From positions 372,001-436,000 of the forward strand of contig NZ_NESM01000002.1 of assembly GCF_002778285.1 (NCBI RefSeq): a DNA stretch of 64,000 nt. The letters are read 5' to 3'. The notes beneath the pieces were generated by a model. The model was not told the origin of the DNA. It did no database searches and saw nothing but the letters and a program-made list of their open reading frames with translations. This document shows, in pieces, positions 32,888-42,050 of the stretch (positions are counted from its first letter, which is position 1; every line of letters begins with the position of its first letter). The DNA is from Limnohabitans sp. 15K. GTDB lineage: Bacteria > Pseudomonadota > Gammaproteobacteria > Burkholderiales > Burkholderiaceae_C. A program made the translations under genes and the position numbers.

Positions 32888-33384
32888 GGCAACAATGGCG
32901 GTGGTGATGTCAGCTGCATGGTGCGCATGACGGTGGACTTGAGAATACCCTTCAAACCTGGCGGCATGTTTTTCACCAGCTTGGAGATCACATAAATCGG
33001 AAAGACACGAACCTGCACATCGTCTACCGCGATGGCGTCCATGTTGTAGGGCAAGCCCCCAACACCTTCGGCCAATCCAATCACGCTGCCTGGACCCAAG
33101 CGGTAAATATCTTCCCCTTTGACACCCAGCACAGCCCCTTTGATCACAAAGTAGGCCGAGCTCACCGGCTCTCCTTGGCGAGCGAAACGGGTTTTGGCGC
33201 GAATCAAGGACGTGCTCAGTTCGGATGATCCCCACAAGGAAAAATACAAACGCTCATTGGCATTGAGCTTTCCGGAGTGGTAGAGCTGCAAGCTTTGCTC
33301 AGAGTAAGGGTCCCGAACACCCAAAGCGTGCAAATGCTCAATATTCACGGAAAAGGAAGCTGCAACGAATTTGCTAGTGCTCAT
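32884..33384 (-). CDS. cNMP-binding-fold protein with degenerate cassette
   Basis: 166 residues from ATG 33384 (a TTG at 33399 is also in frame); a GGGGG tract at 33390-33394 lies close upstream on the coding strand. A helical N-terminus (1-60) precedes a CAP-like beta barrel (TRFARQGEPVSSAYFVIKGA, VLGVKGEDIYRLGPGSVIG). At the expected cassette position it reads LAEGVGGLPYNMDAIAV with neither the Glu nor the Arg-Ala pair needed for cyclic nucleotide. It probably binds something else or acts only as a scaffold. First gene of the three-gene minus-strand unit ending with the phosphodiesterase. Confidence 0.7.
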   Translation of the reverse strand: MSTSKFVAASFSVNIEHLHALGVRDPYSEQSLQLYHSGKLNANERLYFSLWGSSELSTSLIRAKTRFARQGEPVSSAYFVIKGAVLGVKGEDIYRLGPGSVIGLAEGVGGLPYNMDAIAVDDVQVRVFPIYVISKLVKNMPPGLKGILKSTVMRTMQLTSPPPLLP

Positions 33385-33725
33385 GGCATCCCCCGACAAC
33401 GAGGCGTGAAAAATTGAAAAAGTGAATGAAAGCCCACAAGCGACACTTCAAAGACCAGGAAATGCCCTGAGGGTGATGGTATGAACCTCCAAGGCTCAAA
33501 TCAAGTGTCATGGGTCCAATAACAAAGGAAACATTTTACATGAATATAAAGTAATTAACAAATTCAAGCAAATCTTAAATGATTCGGGCATTTATACCCA
33601 CAAATGAAACAATAACGATAATTTTGCCAACATCGTGGTTATGATGATGTTCACGCGTTTTGACGCGCGACCCCTATCACCACTTCCCTGGTGCAGTCAC
33701 CACCACCACCGTTTCTTATCTGCTC
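33385..33725. other. Divergent AT-rich intergenic region
   Basis: 341 bases between the cNMP operon and the first chemoreceptor. The part 33530-33630 is strongly AT-rich. TACC-N15-AACGATAA at 33595-33621 is a weak sigma-28-like candidate for the receptor. A frame open from 33660 continues into the receptor gene but its first 22 codons look non-coding. I see no other feature. Confidence 0.4.
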
Positions 33726-35669
33726 ATGAACCACTTCAGCGTCAACATTCGCCTCTTCCTTTTGGTCGGGCTTCTGTCATTGGTGTCCATCATCGTCGGA
33801 CTGACAGGACTCAAGGGCATGTCGGAATCCGTCAACGGATTGAGAACCGTCTATGAAGACCGGGTGGTCCCCCTGCGGGATCTGAAAGTGATCGCTGATT
33901 TGTATGCCGTGAACATCGTGGACATGACACACAAGGTTCGTAACGGCAACATCGAGTGGGCAGAGGCGCGCAAAAACCTCAAAGATGCACGCGAGGGCAT
34001 CAACAAAAACTGGACGGCTTACAAAGCCACCTATTTGGTGGAGCAAGAAAAGGTATTGGTGGCCAGCACCGAGCCCATGTTGGCTGCAGCCGAAACGAGT
34101 CTCAACCAGTTGCAAACCATTTTGGAAGAAGAAGACTCGAAGGCGATTGCCCGCTTCACCATCGACACCTTGTACCCTGTGATCGACCCCATCAGCACCA
34201 AGTTTTCTGAGCTGATCGAAGTTCAACTGGATGTCGCCAAGTCAGAGTACACCCAGTCTCGAGAGCAATACGAAAACTCACAGTTGATCAGCATCGTGTT
34301 GCTCGGTGGTGGCACCTTGGCTGGCATTTTGTTTGCCTTGCGCATTGTGGGCTCGGTGGTCGGTCCTCTTCGTCAAATGCAAGAAGCGGCCCAAAATGTG
34401 TCGCAAAACTTTGACTACAGCACACGCATTGAAGTGGCTCAAAACGACGAAGTGGGCACCACTGCACGCGCTTTCAACACTTTGCTGCAAGCCCAACAAA
34501 CCGCCATTGCGCAAGTCAACAAGGTGGTCCAACATTTGGCAGATGGTGAACTCAACCAGCGCATTGAAGGCGACCTGCAAGGTGACTTGGGTCAAATGAA
34601 GCGGGCCATCAACAACTCTTTGGACACAGTCCAAGAAACCATGAGCGGTTTCAATGGCTTGTCCAAAGCCTTGATGAATGGCCAGTTCGACCATGGCGTC
34701 GACTTCAGCAACAGCCGTGGCGAATTCCGCGAAAGTCTGGCACAAGCGGGCACAGCCTTGCAGTCGCTGCACCGCATGATCGGCGATGTCGATTCGGTCA
34801 TGGCCTCCGTAGCTTCTGGCGACCTGACCCAACGCGTGCACACCGAGGCCACGGGCGATCTGCAACGTTTGAAGACCAACATCAACAGCTCCTTGGATGC
34901 ACTCGGTCAAGCCCTGAGCGCCGTGCACAACAGCACACGCCAAGTGGCTGCTGCGGCCAACCAAACCAGCACCGCCATCGGTCAGATTTCTGACGGCGCA
35001 CAAAACCAAACCCACGCCATCAGCCAAGTGGCCTTGGCGATCCGGCACACCGCCGAATCCGTGACCGATGTGTCCCGCAACACTGCCATTGCCAGCCAAA
35101 AGTCCCGCGACTCCATGGCCATCATGCAAACCGGCATGGGCAAAATGACCCAAATGGTTCAAGTGGTGAACAACATCTCGGTGCACTCAGACAAGATCAA
35201 CAAGATCACCGAAGTGATTGAAAAAATCGCCAACAAAACCAACCTGCTTTCTCTGAACGCGGCCATCGAAGCCGCACGCGCAGGCGAGCATGGCAAAGGC
35301 TTCTCGGTGGTGGCTGAAGAAGTGGGCAAACTGGCCGCCAGCAGCGCCGAAAGCTCTCAAGAAATTGCACGCCTGGTGCAACAAGCTGTGGCCGAGACCG
35401 CGCAGGCTGTGCAAGTCGTGCAAGAAGTCAACCGCGACATGTCCATGATCGAGCAAGGCTCGCAAGAAACCGACCAAATGCTGCAACGCATCTCCTCGGC
35501 ACTGGAAGAACAGTCCGCCGCCGTGGAAGAAATCAACTCTAACCTGGGCAGTTTGGACCGAATTGCCGTCAGCAACGCCGCGGCCTCCGAAGAGATCACC
35601 GCTACGGTCATCGAGTTGTCCAAACTGGCTGAACAAACCCGTCAAGACTTGGGGCGTTTCAGCGTTTAA
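33726..35669 (+). CDS. Methyl-accepting chemotaxis protein with 4-helix sensor and repeated HAMP
   Basis: 647 residues from ATG 33726, where the protein begins with a normal receptor N-terminus ([20 protein letters not shown], membrane helix 1 at about 8-29). A periplasmic four-helix-bundle sensor (about 30-190), helix 2 near 192-214 ([20 protein letters not shown]), then HAMP-type units with the repeated GxLxxR-GDLxxLKxxIN pattern, and a signalling domain with the hairpin [20 protein letters not shown], then [16 protein letters not shown]. No C-terminal NWETF-type pentapeptide. Ligand unknown. Confidence 0.92.
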   Translation: MNHFSVNIRLFLLVGLLSLVSIIVGLTGLKGMSESVNGLRTVYEDRVVPLRDLKVIADLYAVNIVDMTHKVRNGNIEWAEARKNLKDAREGINKNWTAYKATYLVEQEKVLVASTEPMLAAAETSLNQLQTILEEEDSKAIARFTIDTLYPVIDPISTKFSELIEVQLDVAKSEYTQSREQYENSQLISIVLLGGGTLAGILFALRIVGSVVGPLRQMQEAAQNVSQNFDYSTRIEVAQNDEVGTTARAFNTLLQAQQTAIAQVNKVVQHLADGELNQRIEGDLQGDLGQMKRAINNSLDTVQETMSGFNGLSKALMNGQFDHGVDFSNSRGEFRESLAQAGTALQSLHRMIGDVDSVMASVASGDLTQRVHTEATGDLQRLKTNINSSLDALGQALSAVHNSTRQVAAAANQTSTAIGQISDGAQNQTHAISQVALAIRHTAESVTDVSRNTAIASQKSRDSMAIMQTGMGKMTQMVQVVNNISVHSDKINKITEVIEKIANKTNLLSLNAAIEAARAGEHGKGFSVVAEEVGKLAASSAESSQEIARLVQQAVAETAQAVQVVQEVNRDMSMIEQGSQETDQMLQRISSALEEQSAAVEEINSNLGSLDRIAVSNAAASEEITATVIELSKLAEQTRQDLGRFSV

Positions 35670-35692
35670 AAAAAGGCTAAGACTCCTTTTTT
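35669..35692. terminator. Possible weak terminator after the first receptor gene
   Basis: AAAAAAGG, eight bases, CCTTTTTT immediately after the receptor stop, followed by a T-rich stretch. The stem is mostly A:T, so strength is doubtful. Confidence 0.35.
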
Positions 35693-35739
35693 ATTTTCTC
35701 TTGGAACCGGCCCTGCGCTTTTGCAAGGGGGCCCATTTT

Positions 35740-35886
35740 TTGAACCGCTCCTCTCCTCTTTCTACCGCAGCCTCCTCATGGGTTTGGCTGTTGCTGGGTG
35801 CCTGGCTGGTCTACAGTTTTGGCACCCTGGCTTGGTACTTGATGAACGATCCCGCCTTCATGGCCAGCATTTGCAAAGTAACTTGA
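35740..35886 (+). CDS. Possible small membrane protein before the second receptor
   Basis: 48 codons from TTG 35740, with GGGGG at 35727-35731 as a possible ribosome-binding site. The product has a short Ser-rich start and one membrane helix ([20 protein letters not shown]), then a short tail. It ends one base before the receptor ATG at 35888, a spacing typical of real coupled genes. It resembles in size and in the Trp/Leu-rich helix the small protein before motA. The TTG start and short length keep confidence low. Confidence 0.35.
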   Translation: MNRSSPLSTAASSWVWLLLGAWLVYSFGTLAWYLMNDPAFMASICKVT

Positions 35887-35887
35887 T

Positions 35888-37735
35888 ATGAATTTAAAAC
35901 CGGGCGAATCCGTTTCTGCTTACGCAGATCAAATCCTCCAGACGCAACGTGCTGCGGCGGACCGCATCATGCTGAGCATGATGGTCTTTTTACTGGCGGC
36001 GTGCTTCGGGGTGGGCTGGGCGACTGACAGTCTTTCTTTGAGCCTTTTGGTCGGCCTTCCTGCATTGCTGGTGCCTGCAGCCATCTACCGCATGGCGCCT
36101 GGCTCACTGGCGTCTCGCTTGGCCATCGCTTTTGCCTTGATGGTGTTCAGCGCGCTCACGATCCAGCAAACCCAAGGCATGATCGAAAGCCACTTTGGCA
36201 TCTTCACTTTGCTGGCCTTCCTGCTTTATTACCGCGACTGGCGTCCCATCGTGGCAGCCGCGGGTTTGATCGCAGTGCACCATGTGGGTTTTGGTTACCT
36301 GCAATCTGTCAACTCGGGTGGCATCACCCTCTTGCCCGGACAAGTGCACCTGACCGTGATTGCCATCCATGCGGGCTACGTCGTGTTCGAAGCCGCTGTG
36401 CTGATTTTCATGGCCACCATTTTGAAGCGCGAAGCTTTGGAAGCTGCCTTGGTTGCTGAGCTGTCCAGCCAAATCAGCGATGGTGATTTTTCGGCCCGCG
36501 GCCCAGCCGTCGATGGCGCAGAGTTTCCTTTGCTGCACAAAGTGTCTTTGATGCAGACCTCTTTACAGTCCGCTCTGAAAGACATCATTGGCGTGATGAC
36601 GGCTGTCGCCCAAGGCCACTTGGACCGCCGCGTCACCGTCGAGGCGCGTGGCGATTTGGGCGCGCTCAAAGAGAACATCAACCAAAGCATCCACGTTCAG
36701 CAGGCGGTGTTCCAAGACATCACCCAAGTCATGCAAGGCGTGGCTCAGGGCGACTTTGCCAAGCGCGTGACGGCAGAAGCCAAGGGTGAACTCAACACCC
36801 TCAAGCAAAATATCAACCAAAGCATGTCTGCGCAGCAAACGGTGTTCCAAGACATTCGCCAAGTCATGCAAGGTCTGGCACAAGGCAATTTGCAACGCCG
36901 TGTTTCAGCGCAAGCTCTGGGCGACTTGAACGAGCTCAAGGACAACATCAACCAGTCCTTGGACGCACTGCATGCGGCGATGACCACCATCCACCAAAAC
37001 GCCCGCCAAGTGGCAGCCGCCTCGGGTGAAGCCTCGAATGCGATTGGCCAGATCTCTGACGGTGCGCGTCACCAGACGGATGCCATCAGTCAGGTGTCCA
37101 TCGCTGTTAGGCAGACGGTGACTTCTGTGACCGAAGTCTCTGAAAACACCGAAATTGCCAGCCAGAAATCCCGCCAATCCTTCACCTTGGTGCGCGGCAG
37201 CATGGTGAAGATGGACGAAATGGTCAAAGTGGTCAACAACATCGCCGCCAACTCGGAAAAAATCAACAAGATCACCGAAGTTATTGAGAAGATCGCCAAC
37301 AAAACCAACCTGTTGTCACTGAACGCGGCCATCGAAGCTGCACGCGCTGGCGAACACGGCAAAGGCTTTGCCGTGGTGGCCGACGAGGTGGGCAAGTTGG
37401 CCCTGAACAGCGCCGAGAGCTCACAAGAAATTGCGGTGCTGGTCAGGCAAGCCGTTGAAGAAGCCAACAGCGCGGTCAAGGCCGTGATGGACGTGAGCCA
37501 AGACATGTCTGGCATCGAGCGCGAAACCCAAGCCACGGACCAAATGCTCCAACGCATCGCTTCTGCTCTGGTGCAGCAAAGCTCTGCGGTGGAACAAATC
37601 AACGTTAACCTGAACAACCTCGACCAAATCGCACGCAGCAACGCTGCGGCATCCGAAGAGATCGCCGCGACTGTGGTGGAGTTGTCCAAGATCGCCGACG
37701 CCACACGCCGAGAAGTGCAGCGCTTCGAAACTTAA
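35888..37735 (+). CDS. Chemoreceptor with six-helix His-containing membrane sensor and three HAMP-like repeats
   Basis: 615 residues. The N-terminus has six membrane helices (about 29-46, 50-68, 76-93, 100-115, 120-138, 153-178) and no periplasmic domain, so sensing is probably within the membrane. Histidines H102, H131, H132, H154 and H161 lie in or beside helices 4-6, which could coordinate metal or haem. Three tandem units of exactly 45 residues follow (each with GxLxxRV, GDLxxLKxNINQS and a linking helix). The signalling hairpin is [20 protein letters not shown] with [14 protein letters not shown], as in the other two receptors here. Confidence 0.9.
   Translation: MNLKPGESVSAYADQILQTQRAAADRIMLSMMVFLLAACFGVGWATDSLSLSLLVGLPALLVPAAIYRMAPGSLASRLAIAFALMVFSALTIQQTQGMIESHFGIFTLLAFLLYYRDWRPIVAAAGLIAVHHVGFGYLQSVNSGGITLLPGQVHLTVIAIHAGYVVFEAAVLIFMATILKREALEAALVAELSSQISDGDFSARGPAVDGAEFPLLHKVSLMQTSLQSALKDIIGVMTAVAQGHLDRRVTVEARGDLGALKENINQSIHVQQAVFQDITQVMQGVAQGDFAKRVTAEAKGELNTLKQNINQSMSAQQTVFQDIRQVMQGLAQGNLQRRVSAQALGDLNELKDNINQSLDALHAAMTTIHQNARQVAAASGEASNAIGQISDGARHQTDAISQVSIAVRQTVTSVTEVSENTEIASQKSRQSFTLVRGSMVKMDEMVKVVNNIAANSEKINKITEVIEKIANKTNLLSLNAAIEAARAGEHGKGFAVVADEVGKLALNSAESSQEIAVLVRQAVEEANSAVKAVMDVSQDMSGIERETQATDQMLQRIASALVQQSSAVEQINVNLNNLDQIARSNAAASEEIAATVVELSKIADATRREVQRFET
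36542..36946 (+). repeat. Three tandem 135-bp coding repeats (HAMP-like units)
   Basis: The sequence around ATCAACCAAAGCAT recurs at 36677 and 36812, and a diverged copy (ATCAACCAGTCC) at 36947. This gives an exact 135-base period for units 36542-36676, 36677-36811 and 36812-36946. Units two and three are most alike, suggesting recent in-frame duplication. Confidence 0.75.
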
Positions 37736-37786
37736 CGATGGACATTTGTGGGGGTACATGCCCTACCCTACACAAGATCCAACAAC

Positions 37787-37817
37787 AAAAAAGGCCCTGA
37801 ACTACAGGGCCTTTTTT
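37787..37817. terminator. Bidirectional intrinsic terminator
   Basis: A6, GGCCCTG (37793-37799), loop AACTA, CAGGGCC (37805-37811), T6. It works in both directions and sits between the convergent receptor and receiver genes. Confidence 0.92.
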
Positions 37818-37838
37818 CATGCTTGCGCGTCGTGCCAC

Positions 37839-38228
37839 TCAAGTGCGCAATGCCAGCAATTCCTGAATTTGAGCCATCAGATCCATGCCTTTGAACGGCT
37901 TGGACAGGCTGGCGTCGGCACCCGGCAACTGAATGCTGTCAATGCCGTACCGCTCCATGATGTTGTGTGTGCTGCCAGACACGACGATGACGGGTATATC
38001 GGGGCGGATCTTGCGAAGTTCTTGGACAAAATCAACCCCATCCATGTTGGGCATCACCAAATCGGTGATGACCAAATCAATGGCGTGCTCGGTCAAACTG
38101 ACCATGGCCTGTTGCCCGTCAAGGGCTGTGATGACCACATAGCCTTGCATCTCCAACATTTCCTGGATACCTGCTAACAACAGCTCTTCGTCGTCCACCA
38201 TCAAAATGGTGGCTTGTTTATCAGCCAT
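37839..38228 (-). CDS. Stand-alone response regulator receiver
   Basis: 129 residues from ATG 38228. One CheY-like receiver: acidic pocket V-D11-D12-E, phospho-acceptor D56 in LVITDLVMPNMDG, switch Ser in VVSGST, K110 in LSKPF. No output domain. It lies 26 bases after the large kinase gene on the same strand and is probably its partner. It is clearly related to the receiver at 41668-42042: both share DLVxxDxVMPNMDGVDF, and both have a Phe/Tyr-Gly-Leu/Ile-Asp-Ser insert before the Lys motif. Confidence 0.9.
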   Translation of the reverse strand: MADKQATILMVDDEELLLAGIQEMLEMQGYVVITALDGQQAMVSLTEHAIDLVITDLVMPNMDGVDFVQELRKIRPDIPVIVVSGSTHNIMERYGIDSIQLPGADASLSKPFKGMDLMAQIQELLALRT

Positions 38229-38254
38229 GGAGGCTCTCAATCGGTGGGGTTGAC

Positions 38255-41200
38255 TCAAGCCTGCGTACAGGGCAAGTTGATGGTGAAAGTGGTCCCCTGA
38301 CCCGGCGCAGAAACGCACTCGATGGCTCCGCCCATTTGGGTGATGATGCTGCGCACCATCGCCAAGCCCAAGCCCGTGCCCTTGCCCACCTCTTTGGTGG
38401 TGAAAAAAGGCTCAAAAATGCGCGACATGATTTCAGCCGGAATGCCATCCCCGTTGTCAGATACCGCAATCGACACATGGCTGGCATCAGGACGCCCGAG
38501 CTTGATACCAATCGTGCCATTGCGCCGATCACCAATGGCGTGACTGCCATTGACGCACAAGTTGACAATCACCTGCTGCAAAGTGCCGCTTTGTCCGCGC
38601 AAAATCACATCGGTGGTCAAGGCTTGTGCATCCACCACAATGTCGATGCCCTTCAAGGTAGCTTGCAGCAAACCCTGGGTTTCTTCGATCACCGGCAACA
38701 ACTCGAACGGCACCAAGATCTCTTCTTCGTCGTGCACGCTGCCATCTTCCTCGAGTCGCTTGCGTTCACGGCCCAAAGCATTGAGTTTGAGCACGATGTC
38801 ACGGGCCCGGGTGGTGGCTTGCAAAATGGCCGACAAGTTTTTGGCCGCCTTGGTCTCGCTGCCCAATTTCATTTCCACCAATTCGGCATGGTTTTGGATC
38901 ACGCCCAACAAGTTGTTGAAGTCGTGCGCCACACCGGCAGCCAACTGACCCAAGGCGTCCAGACGTTGCGACTGCTCCACCTTGTGCACCATTCGCAGGT
39001 TTTCGGCTTCTTTTTCCTTGATCTCACGCATGTCCTTGATCGTCACCACCGCACCTGTCAAGCGGTTGTAGGGGTCGACCAAGGGCGAGGCAGTCAACAC
39101 AACAGGCAACAAGCCCTCTTGTTCGCGGTGCAGCACCAACCAATCGATGTTGTGCATGCGCCGAATCATGAAGGCGCTCAAGGCATCCAGATCAGGAATC
39201 AACCAAACCATCATCTCTTCGTTGCCGGCCGCAGCCTGTGGCACCAACAAAGTGGGCAAGCGCATGATCGGGGCATTGCCTGCGCGCCAAGCCACCTCGA
39301 TGACCAAGGGGTCATGGCCCGCGTTTTCCACATCGGTTTGATCGCGCAAGGCCAGCAGCTCTCGACTGGTTTGCTCGGCCAAAAGCAAAGGCTCAGAAGT
39401 CGACTGCGGCGGCACCGTCAAACCCAACAAAGCGCAAGCCGTGGGTGTGGCCCACTTCAAACGGCCCATCCTGTTGGCATACAACAAAGGAATGGGCAAA
39501 GACTGAACCAAGCCAGGGTCTTGCGCCAAATCTTGTACCAATCGGCGCAACAACCAAGACGTTTGCAAGGGCAGCCAATAAGCCAAGTCGTGGCCTTTTT
39601 GTTGCCCAGGCAGCAACTGCTGAACAGGTTGCAGCGCTGTGCTGGACTTGTCACTGCCCAGCAAATTCAGCGCCATGGGGTTGGCACTGATCACGCGACC
39701 CAAACGGTCCAAACGGAGCACGCCGTCTTGCATCGCGTCCATGCTCATTTCAAGCAACTGGTGCTGGGCCCGAATCTCCTCACCTTTGTTCACCAAACTC
39801 GACACATCGTGCAAATTGATGACGGTTTGTTGGGGCATGCCCGAGGCATCGGCCAAAAACGAAGAAGTGACCCGCACCGGTATGTGTGTGCCCGAGCGGT
39901 TGCGCAACTTGGCAATCATGGCCTCTTCATCGCCGGGCGTCAGTTTTTGCAAGGTGGTGGAATTGGCCACACCCCAAGGCAAATCTCGCTCACCGCGCAC
40001 CAGCACCAGCGTGACGCGCTCACCCAACAGCAGGTGGTTGATGAAGCTGATTTCCACCGAGTGCATAGGGGCGCCAGCGCGCAAGCGCATGGGCAGGGGT
40101 TGACCCGAACCGGAGCGGTAGTAAGTGTCGTCACCGGACACCAAGGCCATCAAATCTTGCAACTCATCGGCCGGGGCATCTTGCAGCAATCCCCAAAATG
40201 GCGTGCCCTTGAGCTGATCCACACCGCAACCGAGCAACTGAGCCATCCGATGGTTCGCCCGTAAAACTTGCCCCTTCAGATCCAATACAGCCGCACCTAG
40301 CAGGTTGTCGGTCAGGACTTGCCAATAAGCATCGGGGTTCTCTACACCCAAGCGGGTGAGCATGTGGCCGTAACCCTTGAAGATAGACAACAACCTGGTT
40401 TCGTCCTCCTCAAACAACAAACTGCTGGGCTGGCCAACCAACAAATCACGGTCAAAGCCGGTCAGCTTGAGCAGAGCGGGGTTGCAGTCTTCGATCCGAC
40501 CCGAACGGTCCACCACCACCAAGCCACTGTGCATGTTGCCCAAAATGTCATTGACATAGGCCATTTGCTTTTTCAGCGCACCCTCGCTGTCTTGCAACTT
40601 GTGGTGATTCTCTTGAAGCTCTCGCGTCAAATCGTTGGCTCGCGCCAAGGAGGCTTGCAAGGTGTTGCGCGCAGTGGCCGACTGCATGGCCACGGCAATG
40701 GCAGCAGAAACAGGCTCCATCAAGGCTTCCAACTGCGTGGGAAGTGCTTGGAAAGCCGTCATCAACAAAACACCACGAACTTGGTCCTCGATCACCAAAG
40801 GTACCAACACCACATCACCCGAACCTGTGTGGTTCAATGAATGGAGCAAAGCGCCAGGAATCTCAGCGTTACGCAAAATGGTTTTACTGGCAGCCAAAGC
40901 TTGCAAACTGGCATAAGCGCATGTCAAGTACTCTGGCAAGGCCAAATGGTGCCCTGAAGACGAACTTTGGCGGTGCAAAGTGCACTCGGCATGCAAACGT
41001 CGCGGAGAGGCATCTGCGTCCAGCACATAAACCGCGCAAGCACTCAAGCCCAAAAACCGCGTCAAAGTCTGCGACACCTTGTTCGACAAGGCCTCGGGCG
41101 TGTAATCGTGTCGAACGGTGTCATGGATCAAGGCCAGGCCCTGGTCGCGCCACGAACGCTCCTCGTGGTGATTCTTGGCTTTTTGCAAATTGCCCACCAC

Positions 41201-41509
41201 CGTCGCCAAATCACCCAAGACACCCTGCCCGCCACGGGCCAAAGTGGCTTGGACTTGCGTCAATTGGTCCTGGGCGAGCAAGCGTGTGACATCGGCCAAC
41301 TCCGCAGGTGTTGCACCTAAATGACTTTGGTCAATTTGCCACCACTGCCAAGCCGCGAAAAGAACCAAACTGCCCAAGCTGGCGGCCACTGCCCATTGAA
41401 CCATTCCCCCCCAATAAGAGCCCAGCCAAACGGTCAGTAAAAGGCCGATCACCCCCATCCAAATCAAAGCCATCCAAGATTTTGGGGACCACGCGCGGAA
41501 CAGGTTCAT
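38255..41509 (-). CDS. Membrane hybrid-sensor histidine kinase with GAF and PAS domains
   Basis: 1084 residues. Two membrane helices near the N-terminus (about 13-32 and 36-55), a GAF-like region (about 130-290: GLALIHDTVRHDYTPEAL, DVVLVPLVIEDQVRGVLLMT), several PAS-like regions (about 325-430, 400-520, 595-700; e.g. NMHSGLVVVDRSGRIEDCNP), then the kinase core. The phospho-accepting His is H862 in AAGVAHDFNNLLG, an HDFNN-type HisKA. ATP-binding motifs are VIVNLCVNGSHAI, VSDNGDGIPAE, FFTTKEVGKGTGLGLAMV. No receiver of its own, so not strictly hybrid. It is transcribed with one receiver and divergently from another. Confidence 0.92.
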   Translation of the reverse strand: MNLFRAWSPKSWMALIWMGVIGLLLTVWLGSYWGGMVQWAVAASLGSLVLFAAWQWWQIDQSHLGATPAELADVTRLLAQDQLTQVQATLARGGQGVLGDLATVVGNLQKAKNHHEERSWRDQGLALIHDTVRHDYTPEALSNKVSQTLTRFLGLSACAVYVLDADASPRRLHAECTLHRQSSSSGHHLALPEYLTCAYASLQALAASKTILRNAEIPGALLHSLNHTGSGDVVLVPLVIEDQVRGVLLMTAFQALPTQLEALMEPVSAAIAVAMQSATARNTLQASLARANDLTRELQENHHKLQDSEGALKKQMAYVNDILGNMHSGLVVVDRSGRIEDCNPALLKLTGFDRDLLVGQPSSLLFEEDETRLLSIFKGYGHMLTRLGVENPDAYWQVLTDNLLGAAVLDLKGQVLRANHRMAQLLGCGVDQLKGTPFWGLLQDAPADELQDLMALVSGDDTYYRSGSGQPLPMRLRAGAPMHSVEISFINHLLLGERVTLVLVRGERDLPWGVANSTTLQKLTPGDEEAMIAKLRNRSGTHIPVRVTSSFLADASGMPQQTVINLHDVSSLVNKGEEIRAQHQLLEMSMDAMQDGVLRLDRLGRVISANPMALNLLGSDKSSTALQPVQQLLPGQQKGHDLAYWLPLQTSWLLRRLVQDLAQDPGLVQSLPIPLLYANRMGRLKWATPTACALLGLTVPPQSTSEPLLLAEQTSRELLALRDQTDVENAGHDPLVIEVAWRAGNAPIMRLPTLLVPQAAAGNEEMMVWLIPDLDALSAFMIRRMHNIDWLVLHREQEGLLPVVLTASPLVDPYNRLTGAVVTIKDMREIKEKEAENLRMVHKVEQSQRLDALGQLAAGVAHDFNNLLGVIQNHAELVEMKLGSETKAAKNLSAILQATTRARDIVLKLNALGRERKRLEEDGSVHDEEEILVPFELLPVIEETQGLLQATLKGIDIVVDAQALTTDVILRGQSGTLQQVIVNLCVNGSHAIGDRRNGTIGIKLGRPDASHVSIAVSDNGDGIPAEIMSRIFEPFFTTKEVGKGTGLGLAMVRSIITQMGGAIECVSAPGQGTTFTINLPCTQA

Positions 41510-41667
41510 ATAGAGGCAGCCTCAGAAATAAGAAATGTACTTAAAAGGACAAAATTTAAAGAAATAATGTCTCATTGGTACGTGTCAGAAGTTATCATTT
41601 TAATTGAGACAACCTCATTATTTACAATTTTATTGATAGAATCGCCGGCGATACGGAGATTATTTGA

Positions 41668-42042
41668 ATGACCACGATTTTGCTTGTAGATGACGAAGAT
41701 CTTTTGCGCGAGGGTGTGCGTGAAATTCTGGAATTTTCTGACTATTCGGTCATCGAAGCCCGTGATGGCATGGAGGCGCTCGAGCTTTTCGCCGTGAACA
41801 ACGTGGACCTGGTCATCTCTGACATCGTGATGCCCAACATGGACGGTGTGGACTTTGTTTCTCGTTTGCGCGAGTCTTTCCCAGCCGTGCCGATTCTCAC
41901 CATCTCCGGCGGCAGCCGGGTGGTCAGCGCCCGTTTTGGCCTCGATTCCGCCCTGCTCTCTGGTGCCAACGACAGCTTGACCAAGCCATTCACGGCGGTG
42001 CAATTGCTTGACAAGGTCAAAGCTTTGCTTGAAGTCAACTGA
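41668..42042 (+). CDS. Stand-alone response regulator receiver
   Basis: 124 residues: pocket V-D8-D9-E, phospho-acceptor D52 in LVISDIVMPNMDG, Ser in TISGGS, K106 in LTKPF. No output domain. It is paralogous to the receiver at 37839-38228. It is divergent from the kinase gene (158 bases between starts) and is followed after eight bases by the receiver-cyclase, so the kinase may drive a branched phosphorelay. GGAG at 41655-41658 is a plausible ribosome-binding site. Confidence 0.9.
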   Translation: MTTILLVDDEDLLREGVREILEFSDYSVIEARDGMEALELFAVNNVDLVISDIVMPNMDGVDFVSRLRESFPAVPILTISGGSRVVSARFGLDSALLSGANDSLTKPFTAVQLLDKVKALLEVN

Positions 42043-42050
42043 TCCAAGTC

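Noticed and set aside
33660..33725. Extended N-terminus of the first receptor
   Set aside because: The extra 22 codons lack receptor-like sequence; ATG 33726 gives the normal short cytoplasmic tail before the first membrane helix.
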